Assembly (NCBI RefSeq): GCF_018320785.1
Contig: NC_054886.1
Coordinates: forward strand, 4,959,207 to 5,023,206
Reading direction: 5' to 3'
Length of the DNA: 64,000 bases
Origin: Cheilinus undulatus
Taxonomy: Eukaryota > Chordata > Actinopteri > Labriformes > Labridae
This document shows positions 1 to 13,500 of the stretch, one piece after another. Each line of letters begins with the position of its first letter. The first letter of the stretch is position 1. The notes under the pieces are model-generated. The model saw only the letters and a list, made by a program, of their open reading frames with translations. It was not told the origin of the DNA and did no database searches. Both the position numbers and the translations under genes were made by a program.

Positions 1-667
1 AACCAGAATGCAATGATTGTCTAGATCTTTCATTTATAATGCTCCAAATGTTTTCTAAAGGTGGAAGGTCTGGGCTTTTTACACTGAAGCCATGCCATCG
101 TGGTGGATGTGGTATATGGTTGAATATCATCCTGCTGAAATTTGCAAGGCCTTTTCTGAAAGAGACGTTCTCTATATTGGAGTGAATGTTGCTCTAAAAC
201 CTCCATCTACTCTTCAGCATTGGTAGTGTAATTCCAGATCTGCTTCCGATGCCATATTCACTAATGCAACCACATACCATCAGAGATGCAGGCTTTTGAA
301 CTGTGTGCTGATAACAAGCTGGATGGTCCCCTTCCTGACCACAGAACAGTTTTCCACAGAGACTCTGCCTCTCTAAAAGGCTCCTTTTATACCAGCCATG
401 TTACTGACCTGTCGCTAATTAACCTGATTAGCTGTTTTTCATTATTTCGACTTACTTTTCCAGCCTTTCGATGCCCTGTCCCAATTATTTGAGACGTTTT
501 GCTTCCATCAAATTAAAATAACTTAATTTTTTTGAATGAAATGGTAAAACATCTCTATTATATTCTTTATGCTCTATTATGAATAAGATATGGGTTTATG
601 AGATTTGACAATCATTGCATTCTGGTTTTATTTTAAACAGCGCTCCAACTTTTTTGGATTTGAGGTT
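1..667 (-). mobile_element. Tc1-like element (family A), internally deleted, cut by window edge
   Basis: The right end carries CATTGCATTCTGGTTTTA and CCAACTTTTTTGGATT, a form of the inverted terminus seen at 16080, 57818 and 59777. The window's first 20 bases (AACCAGAATGCAATGATTGT) are the inverted counterpart of 608-626, so only the outer part of the left terminus is missing. The middle holds antisense remnants of transposase (for example AACAAGCTGGATGGTCC, also found at 58,440). The full family length is about 1.4 kb, so roughly half has been lost. Confidence 0.8.
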
Positions 668-1314
668 ATACATTCATGTGCTCATCTTTCAGCTTGTCCT
701 TGTACTCTTTAGTAGCCTTACCAGCAGCGTAGTAGCATGGATGCCTCTGTCTGTTTAAATGGGTTGAATTTACTGGCGTTGATCTACGTCCCGACCCTTT
801 GTTTCCCCGCCTTGGTAACTGTCACCAGGTTAGACAAAGAGTCTTTTCAAATAGAACTGAATAAATCTTTAATAAATCTTTTCTTTCCACCTATGGTGGA
901 AATTTGCTTCAGGCTCTCCAGATACTTACAGCAGCAGAAATCATTCAGGAAATCAATAAGAGAGACAAACAAGAGCTAGATTTCACACATGAACCTCCTG
1001 AGAGCCCAGCTTTTGTTTGGGATGTATTTTTAGTTTCTCCCATTTATCTGGGATAATCTGGACCTGATGAATATAAAACCTACGCCTTGCTGTTGTTTTC
1101 ACCACATCTCTGGAAGAACCTGTGTCTGCAGAAACAACACACTGAGGAGATGACGTACATGTTAGCTGTCAGGCCGTTCACTCAGTGAGAAAAGGCATCA
1201 GCCTTCCAGAGATGATTGGTGTCAGTTTTCTGCTGATGGACCACAACAACTTGTAAAAGCCAAATATGAACTAAATTTCTACTAAAAGATATGGATGGAA
1301 CATTTCCTTTACAT

Positions 1315-1642
1315 CAGTGGTTCCCAACCTGGGGTCTGGGTCCCCCTAGGGGGAATGCCAAAGATCTTGGGAGGGGGGGCGACTTTGCTCTGAGGTTATC
1401 AAAATTAGATTTGCAGGCAATAAGTAAAATCGTGATCAAACACTTAATAAATAGTTTATACAATGGTCTTTTGGTAAGAAAAAACCTGTGACGAGCCACT
1501 TTCTTAAGGTTTTATCAATGAAACAATTAAATAGCCTAGATGTTGGTTTTTGGCAACAATATGACATTCTAATTTTTTTGTTAATGTTTTGGGGGGACTC
1601 AATGATTAGGGAGCTCCAAGGAAAAATGGTTGAGAACCACTG
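1315..1642. mobile_element. hAT-type MITE, 328 bp
   Basis: The left end CAGTGGTTCCCAACC and the right end GGTTGAGAACCACTG are inverted repeats. The flanking 8-mers CTTTACAT (1307-1314) and CTTTAGAG (1643-1650) agree at six positions, an aged 8-bp duplication. The subterminal G-rich stretch is shared with a fragment at 26,800-26,886. Confidence 0.8.
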
Positions 1643-1689
1643 CTTTAGAGCGATGAGAGATTTCCAGAACATAAGAATCACACCAATTC

Positions 1690-2210
1690 TTTGAGATTTT
1701 TGCAAGAGATTGCCAAACATTTCTGTAAAAATTTGTTTAAAAAAATTCAATTTAAAAGACAAAAATTTCTTTAAATGTTCCCCAAGCATTTCGGCAAAAC
1801 TTTCTGAAAAAGCACAAATGATCAAGTAAAATTTTCCCCAGAAAGTACAAAAAAAACTCCTGAAAGTTTTCAAGCAAATTCCCCAAAATATCTGAGCAAA
1901 TTCCATCCTGAAGTCCTAAGCAAATACCAAAAATTAACAAATAAATGCCCCCCAATATATTGTGGAAATTATGGAAAATTCGGAACATATCCAGCTGAAC
2001 ATCCAAAAACATTCCCTCAAATTTCCACAAAAATTTAGGACAATTTCAAAAGAACACCCCCTCCTAAAATAAAAATCCTATTAAAATTTCCCCTAAAATA
2101 AAAAAAAAAACCCTCACATATCCCCCAAAATTTCAGTAAAAAATCAAGGAATAATCCCCAATATTCCAAGCAAATTACATAAAATTCTACTGAAATTCTG
2201 GACAATTAAG
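1690..2210. repeat. degenerate A/C-rich low-complexity array
   Basis: Loose units resembling GCAAATTCCCCAAAATTTC recur many times with no clean period. Long ORFs on the - strand are a by-product of the composition. Confidence 0.5.
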
Positions 2211-4204
2211 TTCTAACAGCAGAATTTAGAATTAGAGTCTTAGTTGCCCACCACACTGGTCCTCTTTGGCTAGAAAAGTTCCAAACTGGCTGAAATGGTC
2301 GTTGTCATAGTGATGTCACCTATTGGTTAATGAAGAGACATGACCATGATGGACGTCGCCATATTGGAAATGCTTTTTAACCTAACAAACCATCAGTCTC
2401 AAAGCATGGAGAGAGACAGGGCTGTGATGGGCCTTAAGGCCTCGGGGCAAACAGCTAAAGCCCACCTATCTGTCAGTCAACTCAGCTGGACGTCCCATCA
2501 TGCAAATTTATGAAAAACTCTGAGGACCTGCGTCCTCCAAGACCACTGGCATTGCATTAACCTCAGTTTGTCACCAGCTGTTGCAGCGTTACAACAGCTG
2601 ACCTCTGCTTTCTTCAGTACCAGCTCTGTCTGCTTAATATTTTCCTTTATTCAAGGATTTATCAACCCCTCAATCAATCCCTGCCCCGAAGTCATTTAAT
2701 TTCTCTTAGTTTCTAGATTCTCCTCCACCATTGCTGTTGACAAAGCTGGTATCATAAGTCCCGCCTCTTCTTTATTTTAAAAAAGCCCCTGAGGGAGGAG
2801 TGACATGTACAAGTGTAATGCTATTGTGAAATGTGAATCATTCCCAACGTTTCAGAGAATGCTGGACTCCATATTTGTTAATAGAAAATGAGCGCTGCAG
2901 GTGCAAAAATAAAAAAGACATCTGCTTTGAACATGGGCTCTTGATTAAGTCAAAAACTACTGCATTATTTATTTATTTATTTATTGTTAAAAATGACCAT
3001 TTGGTACAGTTTTAACCACTGAATCAAGCTGTTACCAAATACAGGCTGTAAAAATGTTGATTTCTGCTGTTAAAAAAGCTTTTAAATTCAGGACTTAATA
3101 GTAATGCAGCTGTTTTTGCATTTCATTGGCTTTGTTTTGACAAAAGTCTGCCTTTTGGAAAAAGCTTTCAAAGTTAACAAAATTTTCATGAAATCCTCTG
3201 ATCAGTTCTGAAGGCGTTGAGGTTAATGTACCTGAAAGCTTAAAACAACAAGCTAACACTGAACCAGTTTAACAGCATGCTGACATTAGCATTTAGCTCA
3301 GAGCTCTGCTGTGTTTCTTAGATGAATTAGAGTATATTTGGACAGTGTAATTGAGCTCACGCCCAGGAACTATAAATCAAGGCTGTCGGGGCTGTGTTAG
3401 CACATAACTTACATCCAATAGCGAGTGTATTTCCTCGTTTCAAGTCAAAGACATGTCATTACATTTAGTGGCACATCCAGACTTTTAAGACTGGCTTGGC
3501 CGACTGTAACTTTTAAAAGCAACAGAATAGTGACAGCATGTATTATAAGCCCCCCCTAGCTTCATTTGTTAGCCTGGTTTAGACTTCTGTGTCAAGCCTA
3601 CGCCATAGTTACAGCATAGTGGCTTATTGTGTGCAGTATGTACTGATCACCAAGTCCTCATCAAGTCTTGAGATCTCACAGAAACTCGCGTTCAAACGTG
3701 ACTTCAGGTGAGAACAAACGTGGAGGACGATTGAAATCTCGGCTGGCTACCCTTGGCCATAAAACTAGGTAACCCCAGTCTGCTCACTCGTCAAAGACGT
3801 TTAATATTTATGATTTGATGTCGGGGAGACCCCGATGCTGTAGGACACACTTGCGGATGAGTTGGACTGATGATCGTTTATGATGAGTCTTGGCTCGGGA
3901 TTGGAGGAGGTGAATTATTTCGGACTTTGTCCAGGATTTCTCCTGCCACATGGAATTTCTCTGCTTGAAGTTTGGGTGTGAGTTGGAGGAACGGTGGCGT
4001 ATTTGCTGCAACCTGTGCACGACCATGGACTGTAGGAGTGCAACCAGTGCTGTCCTTAATGATCTCTGTTCAGCAATCTAGTCATGCTTTGCCTAAGGAG
4101 ACCCCCTACATACTGTGCAGCCCCCTAGGGATAGCCTTTAGTTTGAGGTGCACAACCAGATCAGGAGGACTTCAGAATGTGTAAAAATAGCCATGAGCAA
4201 GGCC
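2211..4204. other. non-coding stretch, nothing recognised
   Basis: No ORF resembles a known protein and no terminal repeats could be paired. Unit-like fragments near 3,700-4,180 were not identified. Confidence 0.4.
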
Positions 4205-4290
4205 ACTGTATTTTTTAAAGATTATATTTTGGGCATTTTGCCTTATTTAGACAGGAAATATGCTCTACCCACTGAACTATGCATTCACCA
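4205..4290 (-). repeat. tRNA-derived SINE fragment
   Basis: On the - strand ATAGTTCAGTGGGTAGAGC resembles a tRNA A box. It is followed by the tail CTGTCTAAATAAGGCAAAAT, like the SINE at 29,815-30,022. The region between is deleted. Confidence 0.5.
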
Positions 4291-5185
4291 ATATCTTGCT
4301 GAAATTTTCTTAAATTTGCTCTTTACATTCACATTCTTAAACTGCTGAATTGTTCACATTTGTTTCCTAAGTTGATGATAACATGCACCAGGAAGCACAT
4401 TTCTTATAATTAGTGTGCAAAAAAGCTCCTTTTATGTGCACAGAGAGGCTTGAGAGTGCAGGGCAGTGTGCAAACACAGAAATGCACACAGGAGTGAGAG
4501 GAATAGAAGTACAATGTCAGCAATATCAACTTTAAGTAAACCATAAAAATAATAACAATACTTTTATAGTTCATAAATGGGTTTAGTAGAGGAAGATTAA
4601 ATGATATTTTTTAGAACCAGTAGTTGATGTGCTTTTGTTATCAGTGGTGAAGAATAGAACGCTGCACGGTAGAATTGAGGTGCATTCAGTATTAGGCCCA
4701 CCATCCCCTCCATCATCACCAACGAGATATTACTCATGCTTTAGCCAGATCCGTCCCATTCACTTTCTGATTGCCATGGAAACAGCCATGTCATCCATGT
4801 TTGGAAGTGCTTAAATAATTAGTGTTTGGGAATAATATATTTGCTCAAGCTAATTTCCCATGCAGGCTATTTCTCCAGAGTAAACACAGTCATGGTTAAT
4901 TGGAAGATGCTCCTCAGAGTAAATCAGTCATCAGCAGCACAAACCTGATGCCAAGAGCAACATTGTACTAACGCAACGGGTTGATGAACCACATTGTCTG
5001 GAGTTTGTGGTGGCAAACTTCAGCAGATAGCTATGCACCAACAGGAATGCCAAGTATCAGTTTACCTTTGCATGCTAGAAGAAATACCAGCCTTTAAAAA
5101 TGCTTCATCCTCGCCTTAATCGGTCAATTAAAGTGTCAGGCATCAACATTTTTTTATCGTGCAATTTGGTTGTCAAAATAAAAAT

Positions 5186-5681
5186 TAATGCAATGGTTTT
5201 CAATTCTCTTAAATCCATATTTTATTTAAAATAGAACATAAACAACCTTTAACCATTTAATGAAAAAATATTAGCCTAGTTTGAATTTTATAGCAACAAC
5301 ACATCTCAAAAAAGTAGAGACAGGGTAACAGAAGGCTGGAAAAGTAAGTGGTTCTAATGAAAAATGGGTGGAACAGCATTTTGGAACTGTAGGTTGATTG
5401 GCAACAGGTCAGTAAAATGTCTTGGCATAAAAGGAGTGTAAAGAGAGGCAGAGTCTCTCTTAAATAAAGATAAAAACAGGCATGATTTTGTACTGGATGG
5501 GGTCAGGAGGCCTCCCTGAAGTCATAGTCTGTCAACACAGTTCACTATTCCATCCTTTTTGAGATGTGTTGCTGCCCTCAAATTTAAAATGTGCATATAT
5601 TTTTCATGAAATGCTCAAATGTCTCAGCTACATAATCTGATATGTTGGGTTTACCCCAACTTTTTTGGTATTGGGGTTGGA
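5186..5681 (+). mobile_element. Tc1-like element (family A), about 500 bp deletion derivative
   Basis: The left part shows AATGCAATGG and TCTTAAATCCATATTTTAT of the family A terminus. The right end is CCCCAACTTTTTTGGTATTG. The 5' UTR-like block at 5,330-5,460 (AGAGGCAGAGTCTCTCTTAA) matches 16,390-16,410. Almost all of the transposase is gone. Confidence 0.75.
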
Positions 5682-6675
5682 GTTTTTGATACTTTTTGAA
5701 ACCTAAAACCTGAAACAATACAGTTTCTATCGTTGTAAGTCATTGAAACAGCTGAATCTACCAGGACTTAAAGAAAAAAATGCATTTCTTAAGAGTGGAA
5801 TAAATTTATCAAAAATGCTGAAAACTCTTGCATAATGTCTAAATTGCACAAAAAAGTTGGCAATGTTTTGCAGCCTTAAGGTTTTGCTATGTTTGCATTG
5901 AAAAAAGAAATATTCCAAATATTTTTCTATTTTTGTTGGTTTTGAAATCAAAGTAGGTATGGATGTGTTTACTGGCGTCATCAGAGTTCAAACTTCCGTT
6001 ATCGTGACGGTTCTGCCGTGTTTTCCTCACAGTAAATGTCTGTGTATTTTATGAGATTGCTGGAGGACAGCAGCCTTTAAAGCGACACTTTGTAGTTTGT
6101 TTCCATGAAACTCATCCGCACATTTGATCTTCAAACAGACAGTCAGCAGGAGAGAATAATAAAAAAAACAATAATGTTTGTGGTTTGCTTTCAGACGGTG
6201 TTAGACACATAATATGCATAGCGTGTAGGCTGTATTTCACGTCCCGGATGTTTTCCTGAGGCCCTGATGAACGTCTGGGACAGTCCAGACATGAAAGTAA
6301 ACCTCTGTTGGTTTCCTTTGAACGTTTATCTCGAGCAACTAGTTAAGCGACATATCTTCACTGAGATAGACGACCTGTTTTCTCTCTCCTCCCTCTTCAC
6401 TGGCCTCACTAGACTCTTCAAACCTCGTCTTTACTTCTCTGGTCTGAGATTTAAGCTGTCTGTTCACCTTCAGTGACTGATTCAACAGGATACCATTAAA
6501 CCGAAGGATACCTAGCTTATTCATACAGGTCTACGGCACACAGCTTTGCACCATATTTTTATAAATCTGGCTGTTAGTGGTCCCTCTGAGACAGAGGCAA
6601 ACTCCCTGCGTTAGCCATTTGTTTAGCCTAAATTAAGCTAGGCTAACTGCTAACTGGATTTACTAAATCCAAACA

Positions 6676-7545
6676 CAGGTGCATCTCAGAAAATTAGAAT
6701 ATCATGAAAAAGCTCAGATTACTTCATCTATGTGACGTGGCATGGAGGCGATCAGTCCGTGGCACTGCTGGGTGTTATGAAGCCCAGGTTGCTCTGATAG
6801 CATCCTCCAGATCATCTGGAGTCTGGTGTCTCTTATCTTCCTCTTGACTTTTCCCCGGAGATTCTCTATGGGGTTCAGTTCAGACCAGTTGGCTGGCCAG
6901 TCAAACACAGTAACACCGTGGTCAGCAAAAACAGTTTCTGGTAGTTTTGGCTTTACTGTTGGCAGGTGGAAAGGAAATGAGTGTCTCCATAAAGCTTCTC
7001 AGCAGATGAAAGCACGAAGGGCTCTGAAATCTCCTGGTAGACGCTGACAGCATTGACTCTGGACTTGATAAGGACCAGTGGATCAACAGCAGCAGCTCAA
7101 ACCATCACTGACTGTGGAGACTGGAAACACTGGACTTCAAGCACTTTGGATTCTGGGCTTCTCTGGTTTTTCTCCAGACACTGGGACCTTGATTTACAAT
7201 TAGAATGCAAAATTTAGTTTCATTTGAAAACTCAAACTTTAGACCACTGAGGAATGGTCTGATTTTTTTTCTCCTTAGCTCAGGTGAGAAGCTGATAACA
7301 TTGTCTGTCCATTTCCTGGACCCATCTGTGTGGCTCTTGATCCACTGACTTCAACCTCAGTCCAGTCCTTGTGAAGCTCCCTTAAGTCCTTGAATCTGCT
7401 CTGAAGACTGAGCTCATCCCTGTCAATTTTACATGAATCTGCTTCAATACAGTCTCTGAGAACAGCAGTGACCCTCTGTAGCTTACCCTCCTTGTTTGAT
7501 TGTCCTCTGGACATTTGTCAAGTCAGCAGTTTTCCCATGATTGGG
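6676..7545 (-). mobile_element. Tc1/mariner-like element (family B), broken transposase
   Basis: One terminus, CAGGTGCATCTCAGAAAATT at 6676, is a widespread fish mariner-type end. On the - strand the transposase begins with ATGGGAAAACTGCTGAC near 7,540 and ends with a block at 6,720-6,908 containing LNPIENL, KRKIRDTR and QQCHGLIASMPR. The NPIEN glutamate corresponds to the third DDE residue. Stops, frameshifts and deletions lie between. The terminus near 7,550 could not be recognised. Confidence 0.78.
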
Positions 7546-8754
7546 GGTGTGTGTCCTGGCTGCAAATCTAATACTTTGAGATTATATTTTTAAATTTTTT
7601 TAAAATTGCACTTTGTTTGAAATGAACCTAGAATATATGGAAATTTGAATTAAATTGCAGAAACAATTATATTAAATTCATTATATTCTATTTTTTGCTC
7701 TGCCATTAAGCAAAAAAAAACAAACAAAAAAACCCCACTAAGACAGACAAAAAAAGACAAAAAAAAAGACAAAAAAAAATCAGGATTTTGATCCATATGA
7801 CCCAGCCCTAACAGAGTAACAACCCACCTAATAATTAAAAGAAAACATGCAATATCTCTGTATGGGCCTGTATTTTGCAGCCCTAGTACTGTAGCATCAT
7901 CTGCACGTCTGTTTTACAGTGTAAATACGTGACAAGTGTCATGGCTGGCCCCCCGATCATTGGGATGAATGTGTTCATCTCCTGGGCTGATGACTTTTGG
8001 CCAATGTCACACCTCTTAACTGAAGACACTTTGTCTTTTACATTAGATTGTTGAGTAAAATGGGTTCTTAAGTTGAAATTCTTGCCAATTTTGTTAGTTA
8101 ACTTAATTTCTATTAAGGGTGAGCTTCAAGCAAACTATTTAAAGTGCACATCTTGTGAAAAATGCACAATCTGGGAGAATAATATGTTTTATAAGTATAG
8201 TCTTAAACTGAAGGGTTACTGAATATAACGCTAACCATTAGGGGTCCATGATCATGCTGGTGCGATCATCATCCGCTGTTCTTGTCACATGATAGCATGA
8301 AAACAAAGCTACCTTTGCACTATCAGGTAGTGTGGAAAGAGTGATTTTTTAGCTTTCTTTCAGTTTTTGTTTGATAACAATAGGCCGAATAAAACAGGAA
8401 ATATGATCTTTTGAATTTGATATAAAAATTAATGTTACACATGGGGACAGTGGACCGTACTGTGCAGGACTGGAACTGTTTTTTTCTTTATAATGTCAGC
8501 ACTTTGTAATTTCTTTTTAAAAATGACAATATATATTATTTAATAGAATAATTTTTAAGATATTTTTTGGGGTGGGTTGTGTTTTTTTGGAGGTCCTATA
8601 TTTAATACAATAAATTAAACTTTAAGAAACATAGTTTTCATTTCATGAAGTTGAGATATTGCAGAAAAAAATGATACCAAACATGAGCATGATCTACATT
8701 TTCTGGGTGGTTAACAATGCCAAAAGAAGAGTATTTAAAAAATTAGAAAAATAG

Positions 8755-9490
8755 CTGTGGGCCTCACTCAATGTTCTCAATGTGGAGGCCTGGACCCCAT
8801 TGGGGGTCACAAGACACTTAGAGGGGGTTGCTAGATGCCTCAAAAACCTTTGAATATTTTTGAAATATTTCTTTCCCAGCCTATTTAGTTCTGAGAATTT
8901 ACCGCTTGTCATCAATTTCTGCACAATTTGGATCCATTTTTGCCCATTTTTCTCCCAGTTTTGTCACTTTACACCAATTCTGCCAATTTTTACCCCATTT
9001 TCATCCCTTTTGGCCAATTTTAACACCTTTTTGCCACTCTAAACCCATTAAACCCTTTCCACTATATTTTTCAACCTTTTTTGCTAATTCTAAGCATTTC
9101 TGGCCACTATCCAACTATTCTTGCCTCTGTTGACCCATTACTGCCACTATTAACTCATTTTTACAAGTTTTTATGCCCATTTATGCCCATTTTAACCACA
9201 TTTCACTATTTGTAATGCCAATTTTTTCAAGTTTAACACTTGTCTCACTTTTAATCCCAGTTTCACCAAATTTTCCACACATAATGCCACTTTTAACCTA
9301 TTTCTGCCACTGCTTAATCCACTTTTACCACTTCTTGTGCCCGTTTTTGCCATTTTAACCCTGTTTTTCCATTTTTTGCTTTTTTTTGCCACTTTTAACT
9401 AATTTTTAACACTTCCAACCCATTCCTTTAACTTTTACACTCCATTTCACCACCTTTTTGGACATTTCTAACCCATTTTTATTCTGTTTT
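8755..9490. repeat. degenerate CCATTTTTGCCACTTTTAAC array
   Basis: From about 8,930 to 9,480, 20-22 bp units such as TGCCACTTTTAACCCATTTT recur imperfectly. The left edge (8,768-8,850) starts CAATGTTCTCAATGTGG and carries GGGGGTCAC, resembling a hAT terminus, but no matching right end with duplication was found. Confidence 0.6.
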
Positions 9491-10321
9491 TAAGAAGAGG
9501 GATTTACATTTTTAAGATGGCACAAAAAAAGAAATTTGTTGCTTTGATGAGAGTGTTTATTATTCAGGTTACATGTGAAATATGGAACTTACAGCTTAAC
9601 TTTGCAATGGACAGTGATTTTGCTGACTCCATGGGCGTCCAGTTTAGCTGGATTCCAGAAAGCTCTCCCTTTTATCCCACCCTTATGGGTGGCTTTGTCT
9701 GCACGTGACTGTTCTTCAATGTGCATGGCTGTGTTCAACCACCTTCAGGTACTGTGGGGGTCCCTAGTCTCTGGCACCTTTTTTGGGGGGGGGGTCAAGG
9801 GCTGAGGGTTAATGTCTTTGGTTCTAATGCTTTTAATGCTAGCTTTTTTCTTGTTTAGCTTCTAGCTTGTGGGATTGCAAATTATCTGCAGCCCTTTATT
9901 TTGACCTAAAAATGAGTAAATTAGCAGTCAGTGTGATCACTATGCTTGAAGCTTTTGCCGGTCCTTCTTACCTGTGGTTCAGGTCATCAAAAGTCAGGTC
10001 AAAGCAGCAGCCCTGGAGCTGGAAATTTAGTGTTTAACTTAGCTGCAGGATGTCGTACATTGAAATACTCAGCTCATCACCTTTAAAGCTCCTGTGAGAA
10101 GTTCTATGACTATAAAAATGACTAAAATGCCTCCTTAAACGAGCTGACAAAGTAAGGAAGACCATCAGCAAGAGGAATGGGTATTCCACTTATTTAAAAT
10201 GTTTGTCAAATGAAGAGATGAATCCCATACTGCAGAAAACAGCCTTCTTTGTAATTATGCACTGACTTAAATTGAGTGTCTGCTACCCATTTCTAATAAT
10301 CCTTCTCCTTTCCTCTTAAAG

Positions 10322-10516
10322 TTCCAGTCATACTGGCAGGATTTGTGGATGTCCCATCAGAAAATCCCCTCCGCTCCTTAGCTGAAGAAGAGACTGTCCT
10401 GCCGTGCCGGTACAAAGCTACAGGTGGTGACGTGGTGGTGCAGGTCACCTGGTATAAAGAGGACGAGTCCACCAAGGAGCAGATCATCACAGCACACCAT
10501 ATAAATGGACAGACGG
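10322..10516 (+). CDS. nectin4: nectin4 exon: first half of V-type Ig domain
   Basis: The exon opens after a pyrimidine-rich acceptor ending AAAG (a second AG six bases on would also keep frame) and closes at ACGG|GTCAGT. It starts with two bases of a split codon and ends in phase 1. It encodes the first V-domain cysteine (VLPCRY) and the core tryptophan (VTWYKED). Reading through the donor hits a stop in the intron at 10639-10641. Confidence 0.85.
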
Positions 10517-13500
10517 GTCAGTTTTGGTTAGCTTTAAAGGTTGCAGAAAGGTTTAATCTTCACATGACTGACTTCCTCTTTCTGGAGCGTGAGAAACTTC
10601 TTATCTCAGCACATTTTCTTATAGTGTTAGTTCCGTCATGAGGACATTTTCTCCTTTAAGGCAAGTGTTCACAGCTATCTGAAATGTTTTAATGAGCTGA
10701 GGTTTACAAGAGGAACTGATAATTACCAGAGAAAATATTTAGATTGTTCCTCTGCTCAGTTTCTTCTCCTTTTTCTGCACATTTGTGGTGATTTTGGTGT
10801 TAGAGTGAGGACTGTAAGCTTAATTCCCAACATGTAAATGAATTTCTAAGTAGGAGTGCAAGCATGTGTACGTAACTGAATGTGACTAAAGAAACCCCGA
10901 GGTTCATCTTGTACTAGCCAGTCTTAATATTTTTTGTCACATCTTTTCTCACATTAACTCTCGCCCTCCACTCTTCTCTCTCTCTCTCTCTCTCTCTTCC
11001 TCTTTCTCTGCAGCGTTTGGGTCGTGGTCTCGACGTGTGCGCTTCAAAAGCAGCGACCCCACCTTGGAGTCGTCTCTGGTCATCATGAACACAGAGGTGT
11101 CCGATGAGGGGAGGTACATCTGTCACATCAGCACCTTCCCATCGGGGAACTTTGACACGGAGATGTCCCTCATTGTGTGGAGTGAGTCCATCAAACGTGG
11201 TTCTGGCATGCACTGGCAGAGGATTAGTGATTGCAGAAGTCTTAGAGAGATGGATATGAGTCAACAGATCATGAAATGACTAATGCTAGTCCATACATAA
11301 TGATGAAAACATCCTCATCACATTATCTGTCAGTAATTTAGCTGGTTAAGTTAACCTTTTCCAGTCCATGTAAGGTAATGACCACAGGCATGGAGAAACT
11401 ATATTTCATTAAAACAACCCCTGAAAGCTTGAAGGATGAAGGGGGATAAGACTTTTCTGCAGTCTTGCACTGAGTTAAGAGGTTAGCTGCGCCTCTTTAA
11501 CAGCTTTTCACTCTCATTTCAACATAACCATGCTTTTGTGGTAATGCTTATATACTATTAAGCATAAAAACTTTGAGTGATGAGTGACCGGGTTAAGACG
11601 TGCCATGGACAAGCCTGTTCTACAAAAAGCCTCTTTTATGTGAACCAGACACAGGTGGACTCAAAAGGGGGACAGGAGAGCCATTGCCCCCTCTGGTGCA
11701 ATGTTTGAACAAACACCAGGTGCTTTTTTGGATGCTTCTATGGTAAAAAAAAACATATAAAAGTGCCATCTAGGGCAGCGGTTACCAACCATTTTTTCCC
11801 TGAAGCTCCATCTACTTGTATCTGAGGTGGCTTTCACTTTAGGGATCTGGTCCTGGATCCGAGTGCACTTGAGCCCAAAGTCTGGTTCTTTTCGGTCAGT
11901 GTGAATGCAAATAAACTGCACCCGTGCACACTTTGGGAAGTGGTCTCAGGTGTGATTTAAGTGGACTCTGGCACTGTTTGGATGAGATGTGAATGCAGTG
12001 CGTGGTTTAACAGCTACATGACATCACTGTTAAGACTAAACTTCTTTCCACATTGCAGCAGTTTGCTCACATTTTTCCTAAGTAAAAGGAAATCATCAGA
12101 AGCAAGTCAACAAACGGTCTGTCATGACTCATCCTAAGGATGAACAAAAGTTGCAGTTAGTTTCACTCCTCTGAGCTGTAGTAGATGTGTAGATACAAAG
12201 AGTATTTTTTTCATCAACCAGTTGGTTAAGATCAGTCTATGAGGCTCAAAGCTTAAACAAACATTCTGACCTTTCATCATTATCCATACTCTGATCAAAC
12301 GTTGTTACCCTCCCTTCTCCAGCCATCCCCATCTCCTCCCTGGACCCTGTGGTTCTGGTTGAGGGACAGTCCTACCGACAGGCCGCTTCGTGTCGAGCTG
12401 TAGCCATCCCACCTCCTCGCCTCACCTGGGAGACGGATCTGAACGGCCAGTCCACCAACCGCTCCAGCGACAATGGGGCAGTCTCCTCGCACTTCTCCCT
12501 GCACCCCCTCAGGGGCATGAATGGAAAGAAGCTGGACTGTCTGGTGTGGCATCCGACTTTGGTGACGCCCCGCAGACTGAGAAACCGGCTGGTGGTTCAC
12601 TGTAAGTACTCATCTGACGGACAGCGTCAACATTTGGTGAAAAAGGAACCTTGAACATCATTCTGTTGTTTTATAGACAAGATGGACAAGATAGAAAGCT
12701 TTTTAGATTCAAATAGTCAGGACTTACTGTTCTTATATTTTGTATAGGATGCTTTATAGTTGGCATATCTCAGGAGTTGCACAGGCTAAAACTTCTGTTT
12801 AGAAAGAACACATTATTGTGCATGCAGGTGAAATGAAAGTAGGAAAATGTTAAGTATATAAACACCCAGTGATCACTTTATTAGGTATACCTGTTCACCT
12901 CCCTAAGTCTTCACTTGAAAGACCACACATATGCAGTGGGTATTTCTGAAAATCACAGCTTTTTTAGGCGTTTTGGCCTTTCATACTCATGCAAACAAAA
13001 TTTATGCCACTGAAAATGCCCCATTTGGAAAACTTTTATAACATAAATATTCAGCATTTATGTTCAGACAGGGAAAACGGCTTTTATTCAGTCCCTTTGC
13101 AACAACACTTGAATTGTAGCTCAGGTTCCTCCCATTTCTCTGGATCTCTGCTGAGTTGTTGATGTTTCTACACTTTGATTGGAGTCCACCTGTGGTAAAC
13201 TGAATTGATTGGACATGATTTGCAAAGGCACACACCTCTCTATAGAAGGCCTCACAGCTGATGATGATATAAGAGCAAAAACCAAGGTTCCTTTGCTCTT
13301 GTTTTAAAAAGAAATGTGATCTATTTCTGATTAAACTTACACTTTCCTACAGCTACATCCCAGCTAACGGCTACAGTTACCGATACACCAGCAAACCTCA
13401 CCGTACCGGTCGCTAACCTTTGCTGAGGCGGCGGGGAGAAAAGTGAAAATATCTTTCACACCATGGAAAGCTTTTAGTGTTGTTTTTATCCATTCCTTCA

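Noticed and set aside
737..979. Possible nectin4 signal-peptide exon (MDASVCLNGLNLLALIYV...)
   Set aside because: Hydrophobic start, but no suitably placed phase-1 donor, and the segment directly follows a Tc1 end. Not enough to assign it.
1436..1906. 156-codon - strand ORF
   Set aside because: It lies across a hAT MITE end and an A/C-rich array. The Phe/Leu-rich product reflects base composition.
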